From: Candidatus Cohnella colombiensis
GTDB taxonomy: Bacteria > Bacillota > Bacilli > Paenibacillales > Paenibacillaceae
Length of the DNA: 64,000 nt
Assembly (NCBI GenBank): GCA_029203125.1
Contig: CP119317.1
Coordinates: 3,472,001 to 3,536,000, forward strand
Reading direction: 5' to 3'
Below, one piece after another: positions 17,618 through 25,792 of this stretch. A program made the translations under genes and the position numbers. Within the stretch, counting starts at the first letter, position 1. Each line of letters begins with the position of its first letter. The notes beneath the pieces were generated by a model, which did no database searches, was not told the origin of the DNA, and saw only the letters and a list, made by a program, of their open reading frames with translations.

Positions 17618-18685
17618 TCATGAGGATATCTCCGCTTTAATCTGCTTGCTTCTAAGCTGACCGCAAGCCGCATCGATATCGGTTCCGTGCTCTAGTCGCA
17701 CACCACAGCTAATGCCTTGCTTCTTCAACGTATCATAAAATGCACTTACAGTATCCCGCTCACTTCGTTGATATTGGCTATGCTCGTCCACTGGATTATA
17801 GGGAATGAGATTCACGTTTGCATAAGCCGCAATATCGCGGATTAAATCAGCAAGCTCAATCGCGTGTTCCTTCTGATCGTTCACATCTTTGAGCAAAATA
17901 TATTCGATCGTAATTCTACGCTTTGTGTTCTCGATATAGTACTTGATCGCATTCATCAGCTTCTCAATTGGAATTGCACGATTGATTTTCATAATTCGTG
18001 TTCGCAATTCATTGTTGGGCGCATGCAGGGATACCGCAAGATTAACCTGTGTTTGCAAATCTGTAAATTCAACGATTTTATCGACTAGTCCACTAGTAGA
18101 AACCGTAATATGTCGCGGACCAATCGCAAGCCCTTTACGCTCTTTCATAATTTCAATGAAATTAATCAAATTCGTAAAGTTATCGAATGGCTCTCCAATG
18201 CCCATTACGACGATATGACTTACTTTTTCACTCTGCCCAGCCTGGTCAAGATGAAGCTGCACCTTCATGATTTGCTCTACAATTTCTCCTGCAGAGAGAT
18301 CACGACTTTTGGCTAACAGTCCACTTGCACAGAAGCTACAGCCAATATTGCAACCCACTTGTGTCGTAACGCAAACCGATAAACCAAATTTATGTCTCAT
18401 AAGCACCGTTTCAATCAAGTTGCCATCGTATAAGCGGAACAGGAACTTAATTGTACCGTCCGACGATTGCTGCTTTAGATGCTCTTCCATTGTCAGAATC
18501 CCAAAGTGCTCGCTTAATAATTGAATACACTCACCATTCACATCGTGCATGGCAGAGAAATCTGTAACCCTCTTGCGATATAACCAATCCCATACGAGCA
18601 ACGCCCGTGATTTTTTATGCCCACGTTCCGCTAGCCATTCCGTCAATTGATCTAATGTTAATCCATATATGGATGATCTACTCAT
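17618..18685 (-). CDS. rlmN: Radical SAM 23S rRNA (adenine-2503-C2) methyltransferase, RlmN family
   Basis: The 355-residue protein has the radical SAM cluster motif C-x3-C-x2-C (GCNIGCSFCASG), the GEP-type motif (VVMGIGEPFDNF), the STSG stretch and the conserved second catalytic cysteine in DIDAACGQ near the C-terminus. N-terminal sequence (WLYRKRVTDFSAMHDV, SSDGTIKFLFRL, ETVLMRHKFG) follows Bacillus RlmN closely. RlmN methylates C2 of A2503 in 23S rRNA and of A37 in some tRNAs. Cfr, which methylates C8 and gives antibiotic resistance, is related; the sequence context here is RlmN-like. Whether it is the only copy in the genome cannot be seen. Confidence 0.87.
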   Translation of the reverse strand: MSRSSIYGLTLDQLTEWLAERGHKKSRALLVWDWLYRKRVTDFSAMHDVNGECIQLLSEHFGILTMEEHLKQQSSDGTIKFLFRLYDGNLIETVLMRHKFGLSVCVTTQVGCNIGCSFCASGLLAKSRDLSAGEIVEQIMKVQLHLDQAGQSEKVSHIVVMGIGEPFDNFTNLINFIEIMKERKGLAIGPRHITVSTSGLVDKIVEFTDLQTQVNLAVSLHAPNNELRTRIMKINRAIPIEKLMNAIKYYIENTKRRITIEYILLKDVNDQKEHAIELADLIRDIAAYANVNLIPYNPVDEHSQYQRSERDTVSAFYDTLKKQGISCGVRLEHGTDIDAACGQLRSKQIKAEISS

Positions 18686-18765
18686 TACTTATCCTCATTT
18701 CAACGCTTGATGACCCAAACCTATCTCATTGTCCCAAACTTTCAAGCCGAAAACAAGGACGAGAT

Positions 18766-21699
18766 CTATTCACTCTCTTCTGATCCAATATCAGCGGTAT
18801 ATTGTTCAACTTCGCGATAGAGCTCAGCAAAGGTAGCTACGAACCGTTGTGCTAACTCGTAAATGCGCTCCTCATCCCGGTCAGATAACGCTTGTTGTAA
18901 CGCAGATGCGACTTTATACATTTTGTTAGCACCAATATTTCCTGAACTCCCCTTCACTTTATGTGCAATCTGTATCGCTTCATGATAATCCCGCTCATCT
19001 AAGCTGCGTAATAACATCTCTCCAACATTTACATTATCCTCGCAGTAATTTTTAATAATCCGTTTATACAATTGTTCTTTGTTACCCAACAGCATCAACC
19101 CGTAGCTTCGATCCAAAATCGGCTCTTCCTGCTGTGAAGCGACCGCCACTTCAGCTCGATGATCGCTCTCTGGTTCAAGTGGCTTTATCATCTCATCCAA
19201 TTTGTTGATCAATTGTTCCGGGTCAAACGGCTTGCTTACGAAATCGCTAACGCCTGCTTGCAAGCATTTCTCTTTCACCCCTACGATGGCATCCGCCGTC
19301 ATCGCAATAATAGGAACCTTCGCATCTTCCTTGCGAATTAAGCGTGTTGCTTCATAACCGTCCATCGTCGGCATATGCAAATCCATAAGAATAAGATTGA
19401 TTCGCTCACGCTGTTCCAAAAATATTGCCACACCTTCTGCACCATTTTCCGCTAATCGTACATTGAAGCCTGCCTGCTCCAAGATCGTTCTCGCAATAAA
19501 CTGATTCGTCTTGTTATCTTCGACGATCAACAGCTGGAATTTCGATCTACTGCTGCGATCTGGAGCGCCCAATTCTCCATAATTCGCTGTACTTTCCTCT
19601 AGCAAATTATCTTTAAAGATCTCTACAATACCGTTATATAGCGTAGAGGGGATGATCGGCTTCGTAATTCCAATATCGATTTTCCACTGTTCAATTTCAT
19701 CGAATAGGTCCTCTCGTGCGAGCGGAAAAAGTAGCATAGTCTTCGGCTTCACCTTAATTACATCATCCTGCTGAATGCTTTCTATGAACTGCAATCCCTT
19801 ATTCATCGGTGTATCATAATCTACGATAAGTAAATCATAGGGTGCCTGGTTAGAAGTCGCTTTATTTTGCAATCGCTCCACGACCACATCCTCTGATAAA
19901 ATCACTTCTACCGACATATTGAAGGCATTCAAATATTGGCGCAACAAGTTCGCATGAATTTGATTTTTCTCTAGCACGAGCACACGAATTTTGTGAATGA
20001 ACATCTCCACACGTTGCTGCCGTTCATTCGCTTCCTGATCCCGGTCAACCTCGAGCTGTAACTTAACAACAAAAGTAGATCCTTCTCCAAGTACACTATG
20101 TACACTCACTTCTCCGCCCATGCGGTCGAGCAAATTTTTCACAATCGATAGCCCCAGTCCAGTGCCTCCGAATCGTCGATTAATCGATGCATCCCCTTGT
20201 ACAAACGGCTCAAATAGATGGCGAATTTGCTCTTCCGACATTCCGATCCCGGAATCTTTGACGCTACACTCTAAAATAACCTGATTACCATAATCAGCTG
20301 CCTTTCTAATCGTGACTGACACTTGACCGGAAGGTGTGAACTTGATCGCATTGTTAATTAAATTAATGAAGACTTGCCCTATCCGTTTAGAATCGCCATA
20401 GTACGCTGAGGGTAGAGAAGGCTCTTTATCGATGATGAATTCAATATTTTGTTCTTCAATCTTAAACGAAATAATGTTCATCACATGATGGAGAAGCGTA
20501 TCAAGATTGAATGATGTGCGTTCGATTTCAATTCGGTCTGCTTCAATTTTTGAAAAGTCGAGCACATCATTAATCATCGCTAGCATGTTTTTGGATGCTT
20601 GCTGTATTTTGTCCATATAGAGCTTTTGAGTTGTCGATATTTCGGTTTTCTTCATGAGATAGATCATACCTGTAATTGCATTAAGCGGGGTACGAATCTC
20701 ATGCGACATACGTGCGAGAAAGGTGGATTTCTCCTCGTTTGCGATCTCTGCTTCTTCCTTTGCAAAGACAAGTGCCTGCTCTGCAGATTTCCGTTCTCTG
20801 ACTTCATTCTTTAACTTCCGAATCCAATACCAGGATACAAGTGTCATGAGCACAATAAAGGCGACTGCAATCGCAATCACTTCAAATAGCTCACTGTAAT
20901 CCACTTTGCTGTCAATCTTAATCCAACGCCCCTGAATCTCCAGACGCTCCTGCTCTGTAATGCTCGCTAGCCCTTTGTTGATGATGCTTAAGAGCAGTGG
21001 CCAATCTTTTCTTATTGCAAAATAAAGCTGCTGGTCTCCCGGACTATTCATTGTTACTACCTTAAGATGAGTAAACCCATACTCTCGAATGAGATAAGTG
21101 GATGTGGCTAGATTGCCAATGAACGCCTGCTCGCTACCATTGGTTACGGCCGCTAACGCACCCTCGACTGTCTCATACAAGCTTATTTTCGAATAACCAA
21201 TACTCTTTAGAAAGTTATGATGAGAGCTATTCTCTTGAACGGCGATCTTCTGTCCTAGTAAACTCTCGAACGATTCAACCTTATCGTTGTCATCGCGCGT
21301 AACGAGCACTCTCTGGAACGTATAATAAGGAATGGAGAAGCTGAAGTGTTCCTCTCGGGCAGACGATTTCGACACACTAGGGAGTACATCAATCTCATTA
21401 TTTATTGCCCGATCATAGGCTTCTTTCCACGTAAGTCCCTCTACTTGAACGAGATTCAGACCTGTTCTTTGTTCAATAAGTTCGATAAAATCTGGCGTAA
21501 TGCCTTTGTAAATACCATCCGAATCAATAAATTCAAAGGGGACAAATTTAGGATCAACACCTAAGTAGATTGTTGGATGAGCCACGATGAAACTTTGCTC
21601 CGCTTCGGTCAATTCCACTTTGGGTGAATTCGCATGTACGGGCATCGTCCCAAACAATAATAGACTGATCCAGGCTATGATTGCTGACCTAATGTACAT
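18766..21699 (-). CDS. BvgS-like hybrid sensor histidine kinase (SBP3-HisKA-HATPase-REC-REC-HPt)
   Basis: This is a 977-residue hybrid kinase. After a signal peptide comes an extracellular solute-binding domain of SBP_bac_3 type (about 25-265), a membrane helix (about 275-295), a dimerisation domain with SHEIRTPLN, and an ATPase domain with N, G1 and G2 boxes (NNAIKF, DSGIGM, GGTGLGLSI). The first receiver-like domain lacks the usual acidic pair at its start. The second receiver is intact (VEDNKTN, LMDLHMP, SKPF). A C-terminal HPt domain has its His in HKVKGSSG. The ATG at 21699 begins a clean signal peptide; one at 21714 is an alternative. Either way it overlaps or abuts the HD-GYP gene stop, so the two are likely one operon. 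The ligand is probably a small molecule, unidentified. Confidence 0.9.
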   Translation of the reverse strand: MYIRSAIIAWISLLLFGTMPVHANSPKVELTEAEQSFIVAHPTIYLGVDPKFVPFEFIDSDGIYKGITPDFIELIEQRTGLNLVQVEGLTWKEAYDRAINNEIDVLPSVSKSSAREEHFSFSIPYYTFQRVLVTRDDNDKVESFESLLGQKIAVQENSSHHNFLKSIGYSKISLYETVEGALAAVTNGSEQAFIGNLATSTYLIREYGFTHLKVVTMNSPGDQQLYFAIRKDWPLLLSIINKGLASITEQERLEIQGRWIKIDSKVDYSELFEVIAIAVAFIVLMTLVSWYWIRKLKNEVRERKSAEQALVFAKEEAEIANEEKSTFLARMSHEIRTPLNAITGMIYLMKKTEISTTQKLYMDKIQQASKNMLAMINDVLDFSKIEADRIEIERTSFNLDTLLHHVMNIISFKIEEQNIEFIIDKEPSLPSAYYGDSKRIGQVFINLINNAIKFTPSGQVSVTIRKAADYGNQVILECSVKDSGIGMSEEQIRHLFEPFVQGDASINRRFGGTGLGLSIVKNLLDRMGGEVSVHSVLGEGSTFVVKLQLEVDRDQEANERQQRVEMFIHKIRVLVLEKNQIHANLLRQYLNAFNMSVEVILSEDVVVERLQNKATSNQAPYDLLIVDYDTPMNKGLQFIESIQQDDVIKVKPKTMLLFPLAREDLFDEIEQWKIDIGITKPIIPSTLYNGIVEIFKDNLLEESTANYGELGAPDRSSRSKFQLLIVEDNKTNQFIARTILEQAGFNVRLAENGAEGVAIFLEQRERINLILMDLHMPTMDGYEATRLIRKEDAKVPIIAMTADAIVGVKEKCLQAGVSDFVSKPFDPEQLINKLDEMIKPLEPESDHRAEVAVASQQEEPILDRSYGLMLLGNKEQLYKRIIKNYCEDNVNVGEMLLRSLDERDYHEAIQIAHKVKGSSGNIGANKMYKVASALQQALSDRDEERIYELAQRFVATFAELYREVEQYTADIGSEESE

Positions 21700-21700
21700 C

Positions 21701-22789
21701 CTACCCCACCTCATCTACTTCTTGCTGCCTAAACAACTGGGTAATCTCGTATAGCTCCTGATGGATTTCCATGAAGGCGTCTACGATCGCTGGATCGAAG
21801 TGTCGTCCCCGCTCCTGCTTAATAATATCTATAGCAACCTCATGCGAAAATGCACCCTTGTACACTCTCGGATGTACAAGCGCATCATAGACATCTACAA
21901 TGGCGATTAAACGACCACTAAGTGGGATCTGTTCGCCTTTTATCCCATTGGGATAGCCCGTTCCATCATACTTTTCATGGTGCGACTCTATAATCTCCAA
22001 CGCGGTCTTGATGAAGCTTGGTGCAGTCCTGCCCTGCAGATTATGTTTGAGTGCATCCGCTCCATAATCGACATGCTTCTTCATCAGTTCAAATTCTTCG
22101 GTTGTCAGCCTTCCCGGCTTCAATAAGATCGAATCGGGAATGCCAACCTTGCCAATATCGTGTAGCGGTGCTGTACGAAATAGTTCTTGAATATATTCCT
22201 CTGTAAGCACAGACTGGTATGTGGGATTGTCCGCAAGATGCCTACACAATGCCTTGAGCATGTACTGGGTACGTTTGGTATGGCTGCTACTTTCGATATT
22301 TCGCACCTCTAATAAACCAACTAATACATTAATCGAGATATCCCGACTTATGACTACCTCTTCCGTTGTTCGCTGTACTTCTTGCTTCAGTCTTTCATTG
22401 TAATTTTGCATTGTCATACTTGACTCGCGAAGCGCTAACTGAATTTCTACTCGCTTACGCAATGCTTCAACGTTAAGCGGCTTGCGGATAAAATCCATTG
22501 CCCCTAGCGCGAGCCCTCTTACTTCATTCTCAATCTCATCATGATTCGTTAAAATAACGGTAACAATATGGTGATATCCTTGCTCCTTCAAAGCTCGAAG
22601 CACCTCAAACCCATCCATTACAGGCATGTTTAAATCAAGCACCATCAGATCAATCGTCGGTTGTTGCGCCACAAGTTGCATCGCTTCTAACCCGTTTGCG
22701 GCATAGTAAAGCTCATAATCCTCCAGCATCGCAGAAATAATATGTCGATCCGATTTCGAATCATCTACGATCAAAATCTTGGTCTTCAT
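21701..22789 (-). CDS. HD-GYP response regulator (probable c-di-GMP phosphodiesterase)
   Basis: The 362-residue protein has an N-terminal receiver domain (residues 4-120) with phosphoacceptor Asp in LMVLDLNMP and conserved Lys in RKPL, a short linker helix, and an HD-GYP domain (about 155-345) with LHDIGKVGIPD, HVDYGADAL, HHEKYDGTGYP and a DVYDAL-type ending. HD-GYP domains hydrolyse c-di-GMP to pGpG or GMP; the metal-binding residues expected for this are present. Its stop codon touches the start of the hybrid kinase gene, so the kinase probably phosphorylates this regulator and thereby sets c-di-GMP levels. That partnership is an inference from gene order. Confidence 0.92.
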   Translation of the reverse strand: MKTKILIVDDSKSDRHIISAMLEDYELYYAANGLEAMQLVAQQPTIDLMVLDLNMPVMDGFEVLRALKEQGYHHIVTVILTNHDEIENEVRGLALGAMDFIRKPLNVEALRKRVEIQLALRESSMTMQNYNERLKQEVQRTTEEVVISRDISINVLVGLLEVRNIESSSHTKRTQYMLKALCRHLADNPTYQSVLTEEYIQELFRTAPLHDIGKVGIPDSILLKPGRLTTEEFELMKKHVDYGADALKHNLQGRTAPSFIKTALEIIESHHEKYDGTGYPNGIKGEQIPLSGRLIAIVDVYDALVHPRVYKGAFSHEVAIDIIKQERGRHFDPAIVDAFMEIHQELYEITQLFRQQEVDEVG

Positions 22790-22858
22790 GGGATCTGCCC
22801 CCTGTCGTTATCGTTGGGTGATTAGCAGGTGCTTGACGACTTTCCGCATGGAATATTT

Positions 22859-22886
22859 ACTATAATAATTCGATTGTATTTTCCAA
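22859..22886 (-). promoter_or_regulatory. Possible sigma-A promoter of the HD-GYP/hybrid kinase operon
   Basis: On the reverse strand TTGGAA and TATAGT are 16 bases apart, about 70 bases before the HD-GYP start codon. Confidence 0.4.
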
Positions 22887-22928
22887 TATCCCTGCTTTTG
22901 TGCATTTAGTGTAGTTATTCGACCCAAT

Positions 22929-22986
22929 AAAAGCGTGTAAGCACCATCATCGCCTTCTTAGACATTGATGGTGCTTACACGCTTTT
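22929..22986 (-). terminator. Long-stem terminator of the haem ABC operon
   Basis: A stem of about 20 perfect pairs (AAAAGCGTGTAAGCACCATC with its complement) around a 16-base loop follows the ATPase gene by 50 bases. ACCCA/TGGGT can extend it. The T tract is short, so it may also protect the mRNA 3' end. Confidence 0.7.
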
Positions 22987-23038
22987 TGGGTGCATTCAGA
23001 GGTGGAGCAGAGCAGACAGACGTTCCGTTATTGCCAGC

Positions 23039-23809
23039 CTAGATCCCGATCGGAACAATATATAAACCTATATCTAGATCATTCTTCACAGCAACATCAA
23101 CACCATAAATTTGCTTCATCATTGACGCTGTCACTACCTCATGGGGCTTGCCCTTGATCACAACCTCACCATCGCTCATCACAATAATGTGATCGCTGTA
23201 ACGAATCGCTTGGTTAATATCGTGCAATACCATCACAATTGTGAGCCCATGTTCGGTATTGAGCTTGCGAACGAGCTCTAATATCTCGATCTGGTAGTAA
23301 ATGTCGAGATACGTCGTCGGCTCATCAAGAAATAAAATTGGTGTCTGCTGCGCAAGCGCCATCGCAATCCATACTCGTTGCCGCTCTCCACCTGATAGCT
23401 GGTCGATGGTCGTCTCGCGCTTTTGCTCCAGACTCGTACATGTGAGCGCCCATTCAATCGCCTTCTCATCTTCTGCCACATTGTGGCTGAACAAGCTGCG
23501 ATGCGCTTGTCTCCCGAAGGAAACCAATCGTTCAACTGTCATATCGGAAGGGGCTTCATTCTGTTGATGAACAACAGCAAGCTGCTTCGCAAGCTCCTTC
23601 GGCTTATACTGATGCACAACTTTCCCATTCAAGAGCGCGAGTCCTTCGCGGGGGATATAGTTGGCAGATAGCACACCTAACAATGTTGATTTGCCACAGC
23701 CGTTTGGTCCGATAATCGTCGTTATTTTGCCTATTGCAATCTCGCAGCTGATCCCTCGAAGTTGATCGGTCTTCTTATCGTAGGCAAACTTGATGTTTCT
23801 AGCTTCCAT
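23039..23809 (-). CDS. Haem/siderophore ABC transporter ATP-binding protein (FecE-like)
   Basis: A 256-residue ABC ATPase of the iron-chelate class, with Walker A GPNGCGKST, signature QLSGGERQRVW, Walker B ILFLDEPTTYLD and switch His VLHDIN. The ATG at 23809 is preferred; a GTG at 23821 is an alternative. Either start overlaps the permease stop, showing translational coupling. It is the last gene of the five-gene haem operon and would energise the adjacent permease. It may also serve the second permease at 29348, which has no ATPase gene of its own nearby. Confidence 0.92.
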   Translation of the reverse strand: MEARNIKFAYDKKTDQLRGISCEIAIGKITTIIGPNGCGKSTLLGVLSANYIPREGLALLNGKVVHQYKPKELAKQLAVVHQQNEAPSDMTVERLVSFGRQAHRSLFSHNVAEDEKAIEWALTCTSLEQKRETTIDQLSGGERQRVWIAMALAQQTPILFLDEPTTYLDIYYQIEILELVRKLNTEHGLTIVMVLHDINQAIRYSDHIIVMSDGEVVIKGKPHEVVTASMMKQIYGVDVAVKNDLDIGLYIVPIGI

Positions 23810-24782
23810 AGATTCTACCACTCTTTCGAAGCAAGAATATTAAGAACGGACCGCCGATAACGGTCATAATAATCGATGCTGGAATCTCAACCGGGGCTAC
23901 AATCGTTCGACCAAGCGTATCCGCAATCAGAATGAGCAACGCCCCTGCCAATGCAGAAAACGGGATAAGTACGCGGTGATCCGATCCTACCAATTGTCTT
24001 GCGATATGTGGAATCAATAATCCAACGAAGGCTATCATCCCGCCAATTGCGGTCGCTACCGCTGCCAACGCTACCGCTACGATCGAGATGAGCAATCGCG
24101 CACGCGTCACTGATAAGCCTAAATTTTTCACCGTCTTATCTTGCATCACAAGCAGGTTACACCATGAAGACAATAACAATGACAGCAGCAGTCCGATCCC
24201 CCCGTAAAGGACGACGACTTGTACACTGCTCCAGGTCTGCAACGTGAAAATCGAAGTTGTCGCTTGGTTAATGCCCGAAACCGCGTAGCTGCCTCGATAA
24301 TTGAAGGATTGGCTGAGTCCAGTGAAGGTTGCATTAACCGCCATCCCTACAAGGACAAGCCGAATCGGACTTAATCCTGATTTCCAAGAGAAAGAATACA
24401 CAATGAGGCAAGCGATTGCTCCTCCGATGAAGGAGAAGAACGGCAACCAGAAAAATAAAGTGGGAAACGCGGTAACGAACAATAACGAGATCAGGCCCGC
24501 ACCCGAAGATATCCCAATGACACCCGCTTCTGCTAACGGGTTGCGCATCACTGCTTGAAGCAGTACACCTGAAACGGCTAGCGTTGCGCCTACAAACATC
24601 GAAACGATTAATCGTGGAAAGCGCAAATCTCGAATGACAGCAACTTTATCATCGTCGCCAGTAATCAGTCCAGCAACAAGCTGAAAGAAGCCCACTTTAA
24701 TGCTCCCTGTCATCATGGAGTAGAGCATCACAAGTAGCAATAAAATTACGACAACGACGAAGCTTATTACTTTTTTGCTCAT
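23799..24782 (-). CDS. isdF: Haem ABC transporter permease (FecCD family, IsdF-like)
   Basis: The 327-residue membrane protein has about nine to ten hydrophobic helices and the FecCD hallmarks: RDLRFPRLIVSMFVGATLAVSG near the N-terminus and GLLIPHIARQLVGSDHRVLIP, the loop that contacts the ATPase, near residues 240-262. It carries haem or an iron chelate released by the binding protein across the membrane. The start overlaps the stop of the binding-protein gene by four bases (ATGA). Assignment to haem rests on the NEAT neighbours. Confidence 0.9.
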   Translation of the reverse strand: MSKKVISFVVVVILLLLVMLYSMMTGSIKVGFFQLVAGLITGDDDKVAVIRDLRFPRLIVSMFVGATLAVSGVLLQAVMRNPLAEAGVIGISSGAGLISLLFVTAFPTLFFWLPFFSFIGGAIACLIVYSFSWKSGLSPIRLVLVGMAVNATFTGLSQSFNYRGSYAVSGINQATTSIFTLQTWSSVQVVVLYGGIGLLLSLLLSSWCNLLVMQDKTVKNLGLSVTRARLLISIVAVALAAVATAIGGMIAFVGLLIPHIARQLVGSDHRVLIPFSALAGALLILIADTLGRTIVAPVEIPASIIMTVIGGPFLIFLLRKSGRIYGS

Positions 24783-25690
24783 GGATACAACATCCCTACT
24801 AACGCTTCTAGTGACTCATCTACATTCAATGCACCTGTCGTTCCGAACAATTCCTCTGGAAGATCGTAAACCCGATCGTTACTCACTGCATCGAAATGCT
24901 TCCAGATGTCATTGCGTTTAAATTCCAAATCGAACATCTTAATGACCTCATCCGGCATGCCGTGAGATGCCCTTAAAATGACGTCCGGATTTCCTTGCTG
25001 CAAATATTCTGTATTCGAAGCCAAATACTCGACACTTTCACCCTGTACGATGTTCACACCGCCAACTAGCTTTACGAGATCACCAATATAGGAGTGTTCC
25101 GTCGCAACGAGATAACTACCCGGGACGCCCAACAAAATAAGCACCTTCGGCTTTTCGACATTAGCAGTCCGCTGCTTAATATCAGCGACTTTATCATCGA
25201 ATTTCTTCACAAGTGCCGCAGCTTGATCTGCTCGATCGTATTTGCTTCCGAGCTCTGTAATTACTTTTTTCATCTTATCCAAACTTGTCAAATCAAGAAA
25301 AGTCGCTTGAATACCCGCGCTTTCGAAGCTCGGCTTCAAATCAGATTCCAACGTCGTAACAGACAGAATCTCTGTCGGTTTAAGCATCTTTACGACTTCC
25401 ATATCCGGGCTCATCGGACTGCCGACTTCTGTTACTTCCGCATATCGAATAGGAAGCTTCTTTGCACTTGTAGGTATTCCAACGAGCTCCATGTCCAGCG
25501 CATCCATAATCTCAGTGATCGCCACTGTAGTCGAAATGACACGATGGACTTCTGCGGTTTGCTTTGTCTGAGCGAACTCACTCGCAGAGTCGCTCGGTGA
25601 TGGAGTTGAACCTGAATCATTGGAGCTCGGTGAGCAACCCGTTATGAGCAGCAACACTGCTGTAATCGTTACAAGAACGAATGGTTTCAT
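24779..25690 (-). CDS. isdE: Haem-binding ABC lipoprotein (IsdE-like)
   Basis: The 303-residue product has a lipoprotein signal with lipobox ITGC (residues 16-19), a Ser/Pro-rich linker, and a Fec-type binding fold with two lobes joined by a long helix. The C-terminal lobe ends with DESLEALVGMLYP, as in IsdE-type proteins. IsdE receives haem from NEAT proteins and passes it to the permease. The haem ligands of S. aureus IsdE (Met and His) have plausible counterparts (SPMSPDME and ASHGMP), though this is not proven. Fourth gene of the operon, after a gap that holds a strong hairpin. Confidence 0.85.
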   Translation of the reverse strand: MKPFVLVTITAVLLLITGCSPSSNDSGSTPSPSDSASEFAQTKQTAEVHRVISTTVAITEIMDALDMELVGIPTSAKKLPIRYAEVTEVGSPMSPDMEVVKMLKPTEILSVTTLESDLKPSFESAGIQATFLDLTSLDKMKKVITELGSKYDRADQAAALVKKFDDKVADIKQRTANVEKPKVLILLGVPGSYLVATEHSYIGDLVKLVGGVNIVQGESVEYLASNTEYLQQGNPDVILRASHGMPDEVIKMFDLEFKRNDIWKHFDAVSNDRVYDLPEELFGTTGALNVDESLEALVGMLYP

Positions 25691-25729
25691 TGCAAATCTA
25701 TGCTCCTCTCACGCCAATACCTAGAAAGT

Positions 25730-25763
25730 CGTTAAGGACGCCGAGATTTCGGCATCCTTAACG
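25730..25763 (-). other. Intercistronic hairpin between the NEAT-SLH gene and isdE
   Basis: CGTTAAGGA and TCCTTAACG with GCCGA/TCGGC form a 15-bp stem closed by a four-base loop with one mismatch. Few T residues follow, so it may be a leaky terminator or an mRNA stabiliser that sets a higher level of the surface proteins than of the transporter. Confidence 0.6.
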
Positions 25764-25792
25764 TCAAGCTATTCGTTTATTTGAAAGCTTAA

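Noticed and set aside
17618..18685. Cfr-type antibiotic resistance methyltransferase
   Set aside because: The sequence around the radical SAM site and the N-terminal region follows Bacillus RlmN, and the gene sits in a housekeeping context with greA.
22929..22986. 20-bp perfect inverted repeat as an attachment or recombination site
   Set aside because: It follows the haem operon at the normal terminator distance and no recombinase or phage gene is near.
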